A DNA stretch of 64,000 bases, from the NCBI GenBank assembly GCA_016713985.1, contig JADJOD010000006.1:179265-243264 (forward strand), in the 5' to 3' direction. This document shows positions 19,863 to 28,825 of the stretch, piece after piece. The stretch is from Lewinellaceae bacterium. Its GTDB lineage: Bacteria > Bacteroidota > Bacteroidia > Chitinophagales > Saprospiraceae. The notes under the pieces were generated by a model. The model was not told the origin of the DNA, did no database searches, and was given only the letters and a program-made list of their open reading frames with translations. How positions within the stretch are numbered: position 1 is the stretch's first letter; every line of letters begins with the position of its first letter. Both the position numbers and the translations under genes were made by a program.

Positions 19863-19991
19863 GGGTTCAAAGGTTTAAGGGTTTCATGGTTTAAGGGTTT
19901 CATGGTTGGTCGTTTAACTGTATTCGCAACCCTGAAACCCTTAAACCTTGAAACCATGAAACCCTTAAACCTTGAAACCCTTAAACCTTTA
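19863..19991. repeat. Inverted repeat of GTTTAAGGGTTTCA units
   Basis: Two to three copies of AAGGTTTAAGGGTTTCATGG are followed, after a ~30-nt spacer, by several copies of the reverse complement (CCATGAAACCCTTAAACCTT). The ~130-bp stretch can fold into a long hairpin. It lies between tRNA-Arg and rpmB, in a 218-bp gap without genes. Confidence 0.85.
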
Positions 19992-20046
19992 TAAACGTGT
20001 TCATTTTTTGAAATTTTTCATCTAGAACACTCAAATTTGAAATTTT

Positions 20047-20310
20047 ATGTCCAGAATTTGTGATTTGACGGGAAAGAAGCCGATTACCGGCAACCACGTT
20101 TCACACTCCAACCGCAAAACGAAACGGCGTTTTTACCCCAATCTTCAAACGAAGAAGTTTTTTATTCCGGAAACGGGTGAATGGGTAACGTTGAAAGTAA
20201 GCACCGCGGCCATGCGCACGATCTCCAAACTCGGTTTGTACCAGTACATTAAAAAACTGGAAAAAAAAGGTGAGATCATTTACCACGGCACCGACTCGCA
20301 GGGCTGCTAA
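20047..20310 (+). CDS. rpmB: 50S ribosomal protein L28
   Basis: An 87-residue protein beginning MSRICDLTGKKPITGNHVSHS, the L28 signature, with KRRFYPNLQ and VSTAAMRTISKLGLYQY. Length and sequence match the Bacteroidota type. It is first of the rpmB-rpmG-DUF4295 cluster. Confidence 0.97.
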   Translation: MSRICDLTGKKPITGNHVSHSNRKTKRRFYPNLQTKKFFIPETGEWVTLKVSTAAMRTISKLGLYQYIKKLEKKGEIIYHGTDSQGC

Positions 20311-20394
20311 CCAAATTTAAAATTCTCCGTTGCAGGAGCCGTTTTAATTCAAAACCAGGCACCTGCAACCATCAACTTGTAACAGTTTATTACA

Positions 20395-20583
20395 ATGGCA
20401 AAGAAAAGTAAAGGCAATCGCATCCAGGTGATCCTGGAATGTACGGAGCATAAAACCAGCGGCTTGCCGGGTACTTCGCGTTACGTAACGCAGAAAAACC
20501 GCAAAAACACGCCGGATCGTATGGAGTTGAAAAAATACAACCCCATCATGCGCAAATACACGGTTCACCGTGAAATTAAATAA
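20395..20583 (+). CDS. rpmG: 50S ribosomal protein L33
   Basis: A 62-residue protein, MAKKSKGNRIQVILECTEH, with RYVTQKNRKNTPDRMELKKY. The zinc-ribbon cysteines of C+ forms are missing (one Cys only), so this is the C-minus type. It lies 84 bp after rpmB and 34 bp before the DUF4295 gene. Confidence 0.97.
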   Translation: MAKKSKGNRIQVILECTEHKTSGLPGTSRYVTQKNRKNTPDRMELKKYNPIMRKYTVHREIK

Positions 20584-20617
20584 ACCAGTATCCACTCACT
20601 CGTAAACCGCAAGGGTT

Positions 20618-20797
20618 ATGGCTAAGAAAGTTTCCAAAAACGCCCGTGTTGCCCAACGTGCTGCCAACGCGGGTTCCGGCAAAGACCACGTAAAAGTGAT
20701 CAAAGCCGTGAAAGACCCGGTTACGGGCAAATACACCTACAAGCAAATGATCGTTCACAAAGACAAAGTGAAAGATTTTTTCGCCGACGTGAAGTAA
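20618..20797 (+). CDS. DUF4295 family small basic protein
   Basis: A 59-residue lysine-rich protein starting MAKKVSKNARVAQRAAN and ending KDKVKDFFADVK. In Bacteroidota a DUF4295 gene regularly follows rpmB and rpmG, and that order is kept here. It is probably ribosome-associated by context; no activity is known. A strong terminator follows. Confidence 0.93.
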   Translation: MAKKVSKNARVAQRAANAGSGKDHVKVIKAVKDPVTGKYTYKQMIVHKDKVKDFFADVK

Positions 20798-20825
20798 GTC
20801 CCTGATTTTCAGGACGATCAAATAA

Positions 20826-20866
20826 AAACGGGTTCGAGGCTGAAGGCTTCGGACTCGTTTGTTTTT
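20826..20866 (+). terminator. Terminator of the rpmB-rpmG-DUF4295 cluster
   Basis: A 15-bp stem (AAACGGGTTCGAGGC with GCTTCGGACTCGTTT, three G-U pairs) with a 5-nt loop is followed by GTTTTT, 29 bp after the DUF4295 stop. Confidence 0.85.
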
Positions 20867-20874
20867 AGACAGGA

Positions 20875-20993
20875 TTTTTAGACAGGATTTACATGATCTA
20901 CAGGTAAAAAAACAGACGCATTTAACCTGTAGATCATGTAAATCCTGTCTAAAAATCCTGTCTAAAAATCCCGTCTAAAAATCCTGTCTAAAT
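20875..20993. repeat. Perfect 31-bp-stem hairpin plus AAAAATCCTGTCT repeats
   Basis: The arms at 20875-20905 and 20925-20955 are exact reverse complements over 31 nt with a 19-nt loop, and contain GACAGGATTTACATGATC. Three further copies of AAAAATC(C/C)TGTCT trail to about 20993. The core is shared with the 1.5 kb array and the 16.3 kb repeat. It separates two convergent genes. Confidence 0.93.
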
Positions 20994-21019
20994 AAACTCG
21001 TCGGCGGCGATTAGCACGT

Positions 21020-22951
21020 TCATTCCCTCACCATTTTCCCGGCAAATACCTTCCCATTCGCTTCCACCCGATAAAAATACATGCCTCTCCCGGGCAAGTC
21101 GCCGGCCGTGATGATAAGAGTATGATGGCCGGAGTCCGCTTCCATACTTTTTCCGATGATCTTTTTACCCGAGAGATCGGATATCTCCAGGCTGACAGTA
21201 CCGGGTTCTTCGAGTCCGATGCCGAACGCCGTTTCATGGTGGAACGGATTCGGTTTGGGTGGGAAAAACACCACGTCTTTTTCCGGAAGTTCATTAAACC
21301 GCAATTCCAGGGGATGCCGCGCCGGGCCGCCGGAGCTTTGCACTAAATATCCTTCCGAAGCGGGCGCCGCCGGCGCTCCGGATATCATGTTGGACAGGTA
21401 ACCCGCTTGTAATGCCCTGATTTTTAATTGAAACGCGATATCGCCTTCGGCGAACCAGCGCCCGGCGGGGTCCAGCCACAACAAGCGTAACTCATTGTTT
21501 TTCAGGTAATAATATTCAGCGGGCAGGCCTTCCACTGCCGTCACTTCCACCCGCGCCGGGTCAAGCACAAGCGCCAGTTGCCAGCCCTCCAGGCCGGCGC
21601 CGGAAGCCCAGCGGACAGGAACATCGATCTCTTCTCCGGCCTCCAGCAACCGCTCGTCCATGGCCAGGGTGAGGGTTGCGCGCTCGTCCGGGTCGCCGGA
21701 AAAAGTGGCGGACAAGTTGGCGTCGCCCATTTTGATTCCCGTAAAATGAAGGCCCGTGATCAGGGTGTCGGCGGCCAGATTCGGGAGCACGATCTGGTAA
21801 GTGTCTTTCACCGCGCTCATAAAATTGCCGGGATTGGCCAGCGGACGGATAAATCGCCAGGATTTGACCACCGAGAAGGTATCGTAAATGCCAAGAATCA
21901 GTTTCCGGGTCTCCACGATATCAAAGGTCGTCACACTTCCGCTGGCATTTACGTCGGACGCGAGCCATTGATAGTATGATTGAAAGGGCTGTACGTTCAG
22001 GATATGTTTGGTGATCTGGAGCAGATCGAGGGTGGATACCCCGGCGAGGTGGTCGTCGTTGCGTTTGGCGCGCACCACCACCTGATAATCAAAATCAGGG
22101 GGCAAGGTCGTAAACGCTTCGTTAAAACAGGAATCCGCATTGCCGCTCAGGGACAGGGTCGTGGCAGGAAGTCCCCCTCCCTGTACCGGTGTCGCCACCA
22201 GATCTGCCTGTATGGTGAATTGCTCCAGTTTTTGACTGCCGGCCGTTTGTGCACAGCCCTGCAGGTCGATATTCAAATCCCCCACCCCGCCGAAACAATC
22301 ACAATTGTTGGAGTTGTCCTGTACGACAACGTTGCTGAGGCATTTGTTGCTCAGGCCGTTTTCGTCCTTCACCCAAATTTCGAGGCTGTGGGGGCCCAGG
22401 TCGCAGGCGTTAAACACAAGGGAAGTTTCCGACGGGAAACCCGTGCCGTCGCCCACTTCCCGTATGCCGAGCACCAGCATGCTGTCGGGGGTGCAGTTGT
22501 CTGCCATGTTTACGATAAAATTCTCCACATAAGCCGTTGTAAGACAGATGTTTTCGAGATTTTGTGACAAACTGGCAATACACAGCATGCTGGGTGAAAA
22601 ACAGTCCCTGATGGTAAACAGGTAGGTGCATTGGCTTACGTTTCCGCAGTTGTCCGAAGCGCGCCACGTGACCTTGTGGGTGCCGACCGGGAAAGCGCCG
22701 GAAAGGGTGTCTTCTCCGGATTGCATGTCGACGCCGCCGTTGTTGAACAGGTCAATTTTGATGGAATAACTGATAATGGAGCCTGTCGCACAGGTAGTTA
22801 CGGCTTTTTCCACCAATACCACGTTGCCTTCCGAACAACTATTCTGGTTGAGGCAAAAGGTATCGGCCGAACAATCGGTGATCCAGGTAATGGCTTGTCC
22901 GGATAAGCGCCCTGCGGAAAAAAGAAAAACAAGGAGTAGGAATCGGTTCAT
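21020..22951 (-). CDS. Large secreted protein with HYR-like, dockerin-like and T9SS domains
   Basis: A 643-residue exported protein with signal peptide (MNRFLLLVFLFSAGRLSGQ). Residues ~20-210 have Cys-rich HYR-like modules (GTHKVTWRASDNCGNVSQC). At ~300-355 is a pair of dockerin-type segments (STLDLLQITKHIL and SVTTFDIVETRKLIL), as in Saprospiraceae surface proteins. A cohesin-like beta domain follows. The end is a type IX sorting domain (PNPFHHETAFGIGLEEPG, then GMYFYRVEANGKVFAGKMV). It probably sits at the cell surface as an adhesin or scaffold. A single gene with its own flanking hairpins. Confidence 0.87.
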   Translation of the reverse strand: MNRFLLLVFLFSAGRLSGQAITWITDCSADTFCLNQNSCSEGNVVLVEKAVTTCATGSIISYSIKIDLFNNGGVDMQSGEDTLSGAFPVGTHKVTWRASDNCGNVSQCTYLFTIRDCFSPSMLCIASLSQNLENICLTTAYVENFIVNMADNCTPDSMLVLGIREVGDGTGFPSETSLVFNACDLGPHSLEIWVKDENGLSNKCLSNVVVQDNSNNCDCFGGVGDLNIDLQGCAQTAGSQKLEQFTIQADLVATPVQGGGLPATTLSLSGNADSCFNEAFTTLPPDFDYQVVVRAKRNDDHLAGVSTLDLLQITKHILNVQPFQSYYQWLASDVNASGSVTTFDIVETRKLILGIYDTFSVVKSWRFIRPLANPGNFMSAVKDTYQIVLPNLAADTLITGLHFTGIKMGDANLSATFSGDPDERATLTLAMDERLLEAGEEIDVPVRWASGAGLEGWQLALVLDPARVEVTAVEGLPAEYYYLKNNELRLLWLDPAGRWFAEGDIAFQLKIRALQAGYLSNMISGAPAAPASEGYLVQSSGGPARHPLELRFNELPEKDVVFFPPKPNPFHHETAFGIGLEEPGTVSLEISDLSGKKIIGKSMEADSGHHTLIITAGDLPGRGMYFYRVEANGKVFAGKMVRE

Positions 22952-23000
22952 GGATTGTAATTTTGGTGAAAACTGCCCTTAAAGCGACTTTAGAGCCTAT

Positions 23001-23037
23001 CCGAAAACCTCCATTGGCCTGAAAAGGAGGTTTTCGG
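23001..23037 (-). terminator. Hairpin after the amino-acid permease gene
   Basis: A 12-bp perfect stem (CCGAAAACCTCC / GGAGGTTTTCGG) with a 13-nt loop, in the 117-bp gap between the permease stop and the start of the surface-protein gene. There is no clear T-run, so termination is inferred from position. Confidence 0.55.
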
Positions 23038-23067
23038 AAGATTCAAACATCCCGGCAAAAATTATTC

Positions 23068-24525
23068 CTATTTACCTCGTTTCTGCCAAAAATATACCGG
23101 GATGCCCAGCAAAACGATCAGGACGCCCGACCAGGTATTTTGTGGTTTGGTGATCAGCAAAATGACACAAATGGCGCCCGCGACCAGAATATACAGGATC
23201 GGCAACAGGGGATAGGCGAAGACCCGGTACGGCCGTTCGGCATCCGGTTCCTTACGCCTCAGGATAAATATCCCGGCGATGGTGACGATGTAGAACATCA
23301 GGGAAGCAAAGGTGGCATAATCGAGCAGATCGCCGTAAGTGCCTGACAGACAAAGCACACTGGCCCATACCGCCTGGGTCATGAGGGCAAAACCAGGCAC
23401 CCCTTTCTCATTCAGGGTAGCGGCTTTTTTAAAAAACAAACCATCCTGCGCCATAGCGTAATACACCCGTGCTCCGGCGAGAATGAGGCCGTTGTTGCAG
23501 CCGAACGTAGACACCATAATGAGTCCGGCCATCAGCGCCGCCGCCCCCTGACCAAAAATCATGGAGGCCGCCGCCGTACCCACGCGGTCGGTGCCGCCGC
23601 CGGCAAATTGTATACCCTGCCCCACGGCATCCGTCGCGGCCGGGTCGCCATGCAGGGGCAATAAAGCGAGGTACGCCAGGTTGGCCAGGATGTACAGGCC
23701 CGTCACGATGCAGGTCCCCAGCAGCAGACTGAGCGGGATGTTGCGGCGCGGATTTTTCATTTCTCCGGCGATAAACGTGACGTTGTTCCAGGCGTCGCTG
23801 GAAAACAGGGGGCCTATGATCGCCGTTCCAAACGCCATCATCAGCGCGAAACCGGTGATGGAACTGGTGATCCATTCGCCGTTGACGAGTGTTGTTTGGG
23901 TGGCTTGCCAGGCATTTTGCCAGTTTTGTGCAAAAACATCACCCCGGAGCCCGATCGCCAGTCCCAGCACCACGAGGGCCAGCAGGGCCAGCAATTTGGC
24001 CGAGGTAAACACCAACTGGATGATTTTCCCGTTCTGAATGCCCCGGCTGTTGACGATGGTGAGCAGCACAATCATGGCAATGGCAAATACCTGGCTCGCC
24101 GCAATGGAAAATTTCCCCACCGAGAACAACACGTTATCCGGGCTTAACACCGGGAAAAAATAACCCGTAAATTTGGCAAAAGCCACGGCCACCGCAGCTA
24201 TGGTACCCGTTTGAATGACCGTAAACACCGTCCAGCCGTATAAAAAAGCGGGCAACTGGCCGTAAGCCCGTTCGATATACACAAACTGTCCGCCCGCCTT
24301 GGGCATCATACCGGCCAGTTCGCCGTAACTCAATGCGGCAGTGATGGTGACCGCTCCGGCCACGAGCCACAGCAGCAGCATCCAGCCGGAAGACCCGACG
24401 ACGCGGGCGCAATCGGCGCTGACGATGAAGATGCCGGAGCCGATCATGCCGCCCGCTACAAGCATTGTGCCGTCGATCAGGCCAAGAGAACGTTGAAACC
24501 CGGCGTCGGGTTGGCTGTCTTTCAT
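23068..24525 (-). CDS. APC-superfamily amino-acid permease
   Basis: A 485-residue, ~12-helix permease starting MKDSQPDAGFQRSLGL. The first helix carries LIDGTMLVAGGMIGSGIFIV, the APC G-S/A-G-I-F substrate-binding motif, and helix 6 has FSSDAWNNVTFIAGEMKNPRRN. This resembles LAT/SteT-like or APA-family exchangers. The ATG at 24525 fits the usual N-terminus; upstream in-frame sequence is not conserved-looking. It lies 80 bp downstream of a second, different APC permease on the same strand, so both may be expressed together. The substrate is probably a neutral amino acid, unproven. Confidence 0.88.
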   Translation of the reverse strand: MKDSQPDAGFQRSLGLIDGTMLVAGGMIGSGIFIVSADCARVVGSSGWMLLLWLVAGAVTITAALSYGELAGMMPKAGGQFVYIERAYGQLPAFLYGWTVFTVIQTGTIAAVAVAFAKFTGYFFPVLSPDNVLFSVGKFSIAASQVFAIAMIVLLTIVNSRGIQNGKIIQLVFTSAKLLALLALVVLGLAIGLRGDVFAQNWQNAWQATQTTLVNGEWITSSITGFALMMAFGTAIIGPLFSSDAWNNVTFIAGEMKNPRRNIPLSLLLGTCIVTGLYILANLAYLALLPLHGDPAATDAVGQGIQFAGGGTDRVGTAAASMIFGQGAAALMAGLIMVSTFGCNNGLILAGARVYYAMAQDGLFFKKAATLNEKGVPGFALMTQAVWASVLCLSGTYGDLLDYATFASLMFYIVTIAGIFILRRKEPDAERPYRVFAYPLLPILYILVAGAICVILLITKPQNTWSGVLIVLLGIPVYFWQKRGK

Positions 24526-24605
24526 GTTTACTCCCTGTTTGAAAAAGCGGAGACTTCCGCGCCGTAGCCGAAAATCTCCGCTTGATCTGTTTGATAATAA
24601 ATGAG

Positions 24606-26177
24606 TTATGGTTTCTGCAATTTGCTGTGGTGGCGGCTGTACACGAAGTAAATCACCAATCCGACAGCCATCCACGCAAATGCCGTTTTTAACGTATCCC
24701 CGTCGAGGGCCACGATCATACCTCCGCATACCAGGGCGCCCAAAATCGGCACCAGCGGTACTAAGGGGGTGCGGAAGGGCCGCGGCGTATCCGGGTCGGA
24801 GCGGCGCATGAGCCAGACCCCGATACTCACCAGCACAAAAGCGAACAAGGTGCCGAAGGAGGTCAGGTCGCCGGCCAGGCTACCCGGAACAAACGCTGCA
24901 AACAAACCCACGAAAACAAAAAGGATCCAGTTGGATTTATGCGGCGTGCGGAAACGCGGGTGCAGATCGGAAAACACTTTCGGCAACAAACCGTCGTTGC
25001 TCATCGAGTAAAAAACGCGGCTTTGCCCCAGCAACATCACCAGGATCACCGATGAAAAACCAGCCAGAATAGCCACGGTCACGAGGGTGGCCAGCCATTC
25101 GAATCCCGGCATATAATTTTGGATGGCGTACACCACCGAAGCTTCTTTACCCGCCAGTTTGAATTCCTGCCAGTTGGCCACACCCGTCAGAACGTGTGAA
25201 AAAAGGATGTACAAAATGGTGCAGACGGCCAGCGATCCCAGAATGCCAATGGGCATATCTTTCGCCGGATTTTTGGATTCCTGCGCTGCCGTCGATACCG
25301 CGTCGAAGCCGATAAACGCGAAAAACACGATGGCCGCGCCGCCGAGTACGCCACCCCAGCCGTGTTTAAACAGGCCTTCGTGGCCCGCCACACCTTCCGG
25401 AATAAAATAAGGGACGTGGTTGCCGGCTTTCATAAAACCCCAACCTACTGCAATGAATATCAATACAATAGATACTTTGATAAACACGATCACGGCATTC
25501 ACTGCGGCCGAACCTTTGGTGCCGCGGATCAGCAGCAGGGTCAGGGCCAGCAGGATCAGCAGGGCCGGAGCATTCATAACGCCGGTGATACTTTCTACCG
25601 AAGATTTTACCGATTCGGGCAAAGCGGCCACACCTTCGTCGCTCAGCAGCACCACGCCGTTGTTGGCTTTGGCGGCGAGTTCGGGCGGCAGGTTCGTCGC
25701 CGTAGCCACCACGATGCGGTTGACGTGTTCAAGTGGCGAGTGACACCATTCATAGGGTATTGCCCCCCCCAGCAAGTTGTTGAGGTACTCACTCCAGGCA
25801 ATGGATACCGTGGCCGCGCCAAGGGCGTATTCCATAATCAGCGCCCAGCCGATGATCCAGGCGACCAATTCCCCCATCGTGGCATAAGAATACGTATACG
25901 CGCTGCCGGCAATGGGAATCATCGCGGCAAACTCCGCATAACACAAACCGGCGAATGCACAACCGATTGCAGCGACGATAAAGGAAAGTGTCACCGATGG
26001 TCCGGCGGCCTCAGCCGCTGCGGCAGCCGTACGTACAAACAAACCCGCGCCGATAATGGCCCCGATACCCAGCGCGACTAAGTTGTATGCGCCCAGGGTT
26101 CGTTTCAAACCTTTTTCAGAATCGCCGGCCGACGATAACAATTGTGATAAGGGTTTTTTCACCCAATAATTAGCCAT
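24606..26177 (-). CDS. APC-family (cationic amino-acid transporter-like) permease
   Basis: A 523-residue membrane transporter from the ATG at 26177. It has LGAYNLVALGIGAIIGAGLFV in helix 1, YAEFAAMIPIAGSAYTYSYATMGE in helix 3, FFAFIGFDAVSTAAQESKNP in helix 6 and QSRVFYSMSNDGLLP later, all as in YfnA/CAT-type permeases. An extra loop at ~160-240 separates helices 4 and 5. It precedes the second APC permease by 80 bp. Confidence 0.9.
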   Translation of the reverse strand: MANYWVKKPLSQLLSSAGDSEKGLKRTLGAYNLVALGIGAIIGAGLFVRTAAAAAEAAGPSVTLSFIVAAIGCAFAGLCYAEFAAMIPIAGSAYTYSYATMGELVAWIIGWALIMEYALGAATVSIAWSEYLNNLLGGAIPYEWCHSPLEHVNRIVVATATNLPPELAAKANNGVVLLSDEGVAALPESVKSSVESITGVMNAPALLILLALTLLLIRGTKGSAAVNAVIVFIKVSIVLIFIAVGWGFMKAGNHVPYFIPEGVAGHEGLFKHGWGGVLGGAAIVFFAFIGFDAVSTAAQESKNPAKDMPIGILGSLAVCTILYILFSHVLTGVANWQEFKLAGKEASVVYAIQNYMPGFEWLATLVTVAILAGFSSVILVMLLGQSRVFYSMSNDGLLPKVFSDLHPRFRTPHKSNWILFVFVGLFAAFVPGSLAGDLTSFGTLFAFVLVSIGVWLMRRSDPDTPRPFRTPLVPLVPILGALVCGGMIVALDGDTLKTAFAWMAVGLVIYFVYSRHHSKLQKP

Positions 26178-26298
26178 AAGTTGATGGATCGTTTTTAGAA
26201 AAATGTTGTTTTCGGCGGGAAAGATAGAACGGATTTCGGATTTGAGGTTTTTGATTTGGAAATTTGCCGGCAATGCGAAATTTTCAGTCAGGTACAGG

Positions 26299-27975
26299 TC
26301 AATGAGCCACCATGACCTTTTTCACCGTTCGTGTTCCCGTCTCATCAATTATTTCAAGAAAATATATACCCATCGGTAAATGTTGTACGGGCACTTCCGA
26401 AATGAAACCGATATGGTTTCCAATAGCCACTTTTACCCCCTGAGGCGTCGTACAAACACAAACTGTTCAATATCAAATCTTTATGCCACGCTTTTAATAC
26501 ATCGTTTGCAGGATTCGGAAATACGGTTAACGGTAAAAACGAAGGAAAAACCGGGTCTTTATAATAACAATCCGGGAACGGAGGTGGAACATCAAAGTTA
26601 ATACAGCAGACGAACTCATACCACACTTTATCGTATTCGGACAACCAATTTAATATTTTTTGGGAAGCCGGCGTGGAATCGGGAGGAGCATAACTAAAAA
26701 TCTGGGTCAAACCGTTTATTCGTTTGGGAAGTGTGCTATGGAGGTAAAACCGCAGCAAAGCGCGTCTGTCGCCTTTCGGATTATGTTCGTTCCATTCTGT
26801 CCACGCGCCGGATGCATCGGGCAGGCCGGGAAAAGCGCCCGGCATTTCCATACCTCCCGTATGATACCCCAATTCGCCTGCCTGCAAAGGTGAGCCATCG
26901 CGCCACCTTCCCGTCAGGTAGTTGAAGTATTCCAAGAAATGTTCAGGCAGGGAGGTACCGCCCAACCAATTACAAGCTTCTCCACAGCCCAAAGGCATTA
27001 AATGGAATCCTGTCTCGTCCCCATATTTGTAATCGGAAAATAAAAAGGTTTGACGAAAAGTAAGGGGGCGCCGTTATCCCACCCGGCAGCGTCGGTGCTG
27101 TCGGAATTATATACGAAATACAGTTGTCGATCAGGAAGATAACCTTGATAGTCGTCTCGGGGATTTCCCAAATCCACATCGGCAAAAATGGCAGCGCTTA
27201 CCGTATCACTTCTTTCAGTTCCTTCATAACGCCATCGGTAAGTCACAAAGACGGAGTTTTCCAGCAGGTCATTTTCAGTGCAGTGAAATACATAGGCCTC
27301 ACCCCATACCTGTACGGGGAAAGGCTCGGTTTTTATTAAATTTTGTTGTCCGCCGGAATGAAAGGCGAAAAAGATCAATTCATCCGGAACAAGCCATGGA
27401 ATATCGATAGCGTTCGTGCTTTGGGTCAATGTTGGGTATTCGCCCCGCCAGGGCTCATATTCATCGTTAAAAAATTGAAAATCAGGTTCTTCAAATCCCG
27501 CGAATGCCATAGAATCGGGAAGTCTGAAATCATTGTATTCCACAAAAAAATCATTGCCCTTGCCCGGCCAGCCGAAAATCGCGGGAATGGGGTTATCTAC
27601 AACTCCGTCTTCCAGGTAATCTTTTCGGTGCGCTTCAATTTCCATTCTTGTTACTTTCCAAACCCTTCCGGAATTTGGAATACCCCGAAAACCGGCGGTA
27701 AAATCAGATGAATCGGGCGAATACATTTGAGCAGACATCAATATATTACCTGCAACGTCGCCCCCCCCAAGCCATAGACCGGCTGCGCGTATAATCGTCG
27801 CCATCGAATCGCCGCGCGGTACAAAAAATGCACCCGTCGTATCATCGCAAAATAGTCGCCCGTCAGCGTTAATCCGGGCGCGGATTTGATTGGTTACCAG
27901 CCAGGCATGGTCAGGAGCCTGTGATATAGACAAGAATGGAATAGTTACTATCAGGAGAAAAAATAAACGCTTCAT
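26299..27975 (-). CDS. Secreted T9SS-sorted hypothetical protein (two frameshifts)
   Basis: From the ATG at 27975 it has a signal peptide (MKRLFFLLIVTIPFLSISQ), then FVPRGDSMATIIRAAGLWLGG and SADVDLGNPRDDYQGY-like segments (FADVDLGNPRDDYQGY) found in long Bacteroidota surface proteins. A stop near 26998 comes from one T missing in CATTTAATG; the frame resumes as MPLGCGEACNWLGG. A second shift near 26430 leads to a C-terminal sorting region (VFPNPANDVLKAW, then HLPMGIYFLEIIDETGTRTVKKV). About 558 residues when restored. The function is unknown; it is secreted by T9SS. Confidence 0.8.
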
Positions 27976-28066
27976 AAGTTTTTCAGGCAAAATTACCTCC
28001 CTGGTGTTGCTAATTCAGGGCTGTTTAATTTAAAAGTCAGGTTTCCAAAACCGCTACCTTCGCCCG

Positions 28067-28780
28067 ATGACCACCTTCATCACCCGTACCCTGGCCGACG
28101 ATTCCGTATTCCGGGCGATACTTGCCGGCGCCGGCTGGACAGTTTCCGGCGAATCCTTAGTCGAGTTCTCTTCCCTGCCTTTCCGGGACCTTCCCGCAGC
28201 CGACTGGATTTTTTTTACCAGCCGGAATGCGGTGCGTTTTTTCTTCGAAAATGCGCCCGGAGGGCGATCCGATGACTCGGAGTCATCAGATCGCTTGATA
28301 ACCTGCCGGCCCGACGTGCAATGGGCGGCCCTCGGCGAAGCCACGGCGAAAGTGCTGGCAGAATACGTCGGCAAAGTTGATTTTACCGGCTCCGGCGATC
28401 CGCTCGCCACGGCGGAAGTATTCCGGCGCCTGCCCCATCCCCCGGAAAAAAGGAGGGTGCTGTTCCCCGCCGCCCGTCACGCCAAACAAGACTTACAATC
28501 CGCATTAAATTATGATTTTCAATGTTTTATGTTTGAAATTTACAACAACCGGCCCGTAGCCGATCCCCCTTTTTCAAACGCCGGCGTGTTGGTTTTTACA
28601 AGCCCCATGAATGCGGAAGTTTATTTTTCCAGACATACGTTACAGGAGTATCAGCAGGTGGTCGCCATCGGCCCAAGCACCGCCAGGGCCTTAAAAACGC
28701 TGGGCGTTTCGGAAATCACGATCGCCGCAAAACCATCCGAACAAGCTTTGGCGGATGCAGTGCTGCGTTTGCAGCGGTGA
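28067..28780 (+). CDS. hemD: Uroporphyrinogen-III synthase
   Basis: A 237-residue protein of the HemD fold that cyclises hydroxymethylbilane in heme/B12 synthesis. It shows MTTFITRTL, WIFFTSRNAVRFFFEN, VQWAALGEATAKVL, VLVFTSPMNAEVYF and VVAIGPSTARALKTLG. A palindromic insert at 28264-28294 (encoding GRSDDSESSDR) interrupts the loop after the first Ser-Arg-Asn block without breaking the frame. A TACCTTCG box lies 4 bp before the ATG, so translation may be leaderless. The next gene begins 46 bp downstream. Confidence 0.88.
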   Translation: MTTFITRTLADDSVFRAILAGAGWTVSGESLVEFSSLPFRDLPAADWIFFTSRNAVRFFFENAPGGRSDDSESSDRLITCRPDVQWAALGEATAKVLAEYVGKVDFTGSGDPLATAEVFRRLPHPPEKRRVLFPAARHAKQDLQSALNYDFQCFMFEIYNNRPVADPPFSNAGVLVFTSPMNAEVYFSRHTLQEYQQVVAIGPSTARALKTLGVSEITIAAKPSEQALADAVLRLQR

Positions 28781-28825
28781 ATTTTTACTTTTGCGGGTCG
28801 ACACAACTTTTATTACAGAACAATC

